A DNA stretch of 5,965 nt, from NCBI GenBank assembly GCA_000404785.1, contig ASNI01000100.1, positions 1 to 5,965 of the forward strand, in the 5' to 3' direction. The notes below the pieces were generated by a model. That model searched no databases and was not told the origin of the DNA. It saw only the letters and a program-made list of their open reading frames with translations. Shown here one piece after another: positions 5,858 through 5,965 of the stretch. Within the stretch, counting starts at the first letter, position 1. Every line of letters starts with the position of its first letter. The DNA comes from Cloacimonetes bacterium SCGC AAA252-N17 (GTDB lineage: Bacteria; Cloacimonadota; Cloacimonadia; JGIOTU-2). Both the position numbers and the translations under genes were made by a program.

Positions 5858-5965
5858 GTTATTTAAATTTAATACAAGTAAGAATACAGAGATACCCCCA
5901 AAAATTCGATGAAGATTTTCTGGATAGTGCATGAATAAAGTGTTTGCGGAGAATTCTTCGCGGAA

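Noticed and set aside
5909..5965. Start of a further gene at the right edge (ATG at 5909 or at 5931)
   Set aside because: The first ATG reads nine codons (MKIFWIVHE) before TAA, the second runs 11 codons off the edge, and neither has a clear ribosome site. Too little sequence to support a gene.

Overview
The window reads as bacterial chromosome or metagenome-contig sequence that is moderately AT-rich. The best taxonomic hint is the C-terminal tail of the secreted propeller protein at 1050-2297: NSPNP, then a beta-rich body, WDGTD, ANGIYFYKL and a terminal KMLLLR. Such FlgD-like / type IX secretion (Por) sorting tails are typical of the FCB group, and this form resembles Cloacimonadota and related candidate phyla. 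That placement is an inference from style, not a demonstrated identity. The run of eight G at position 1 looks like a contig-end artefact.

Left part (1-607, + strand): the 3' end of an AlbA/Schlafen-type regulator with a winged-helix C-terminus. It overlaps by ATGA with a radC gene that has lost its middle. The radC N-terminus and JAB/MPN catalytic half are joined out of frame at an A-rich microhomology, so it is called a pseudogene.

Middle part (608-2297, - strand): a small two-helix membrane protein whose natural ATG start is separated from its body by an A9 run that is one base too long (frameshift, slippage or sequencing error). Upstream of it lies a 30-codon open stretch that may be the end of a lost gene, then a clear rho-independent terminator, then an exported six-bladed beta-propeller protein with a sorting tail. 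A 338-bp AT-rich intergenic region (2298-2635) separates this from the divergent right-hand genes. It holds a strong Shine-Dalgarno, a TTGACA box and a short hairpin resembling the dispersed GTCATTCTGAG repeat of many draft genomes.

Right part (2636-5857, + strand): a tight two-gene operon. The first gene is a radical SAM enzyme of the AmmeMemoRadiSam (AmrS) family with an N-terminal hydrophobic signal or anchor. Twelve bases downstream is a 709-residue polytopic membrane protein with a spermidine-synthase-like domain between two membrane blocks (fused MFS/spermidine synthase type), whose SAM-binding glycine motif is altered. No AMMECR1 or Memo gene is visible. This pair is the most promising candidate for an undescribed system: a possibly membrane-tethered radical SAM enzyme working with a membrane-embedded aminopropyltransferase-like protein. 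Its reaction is unknown. The last 108 bases hold no supportable gene.
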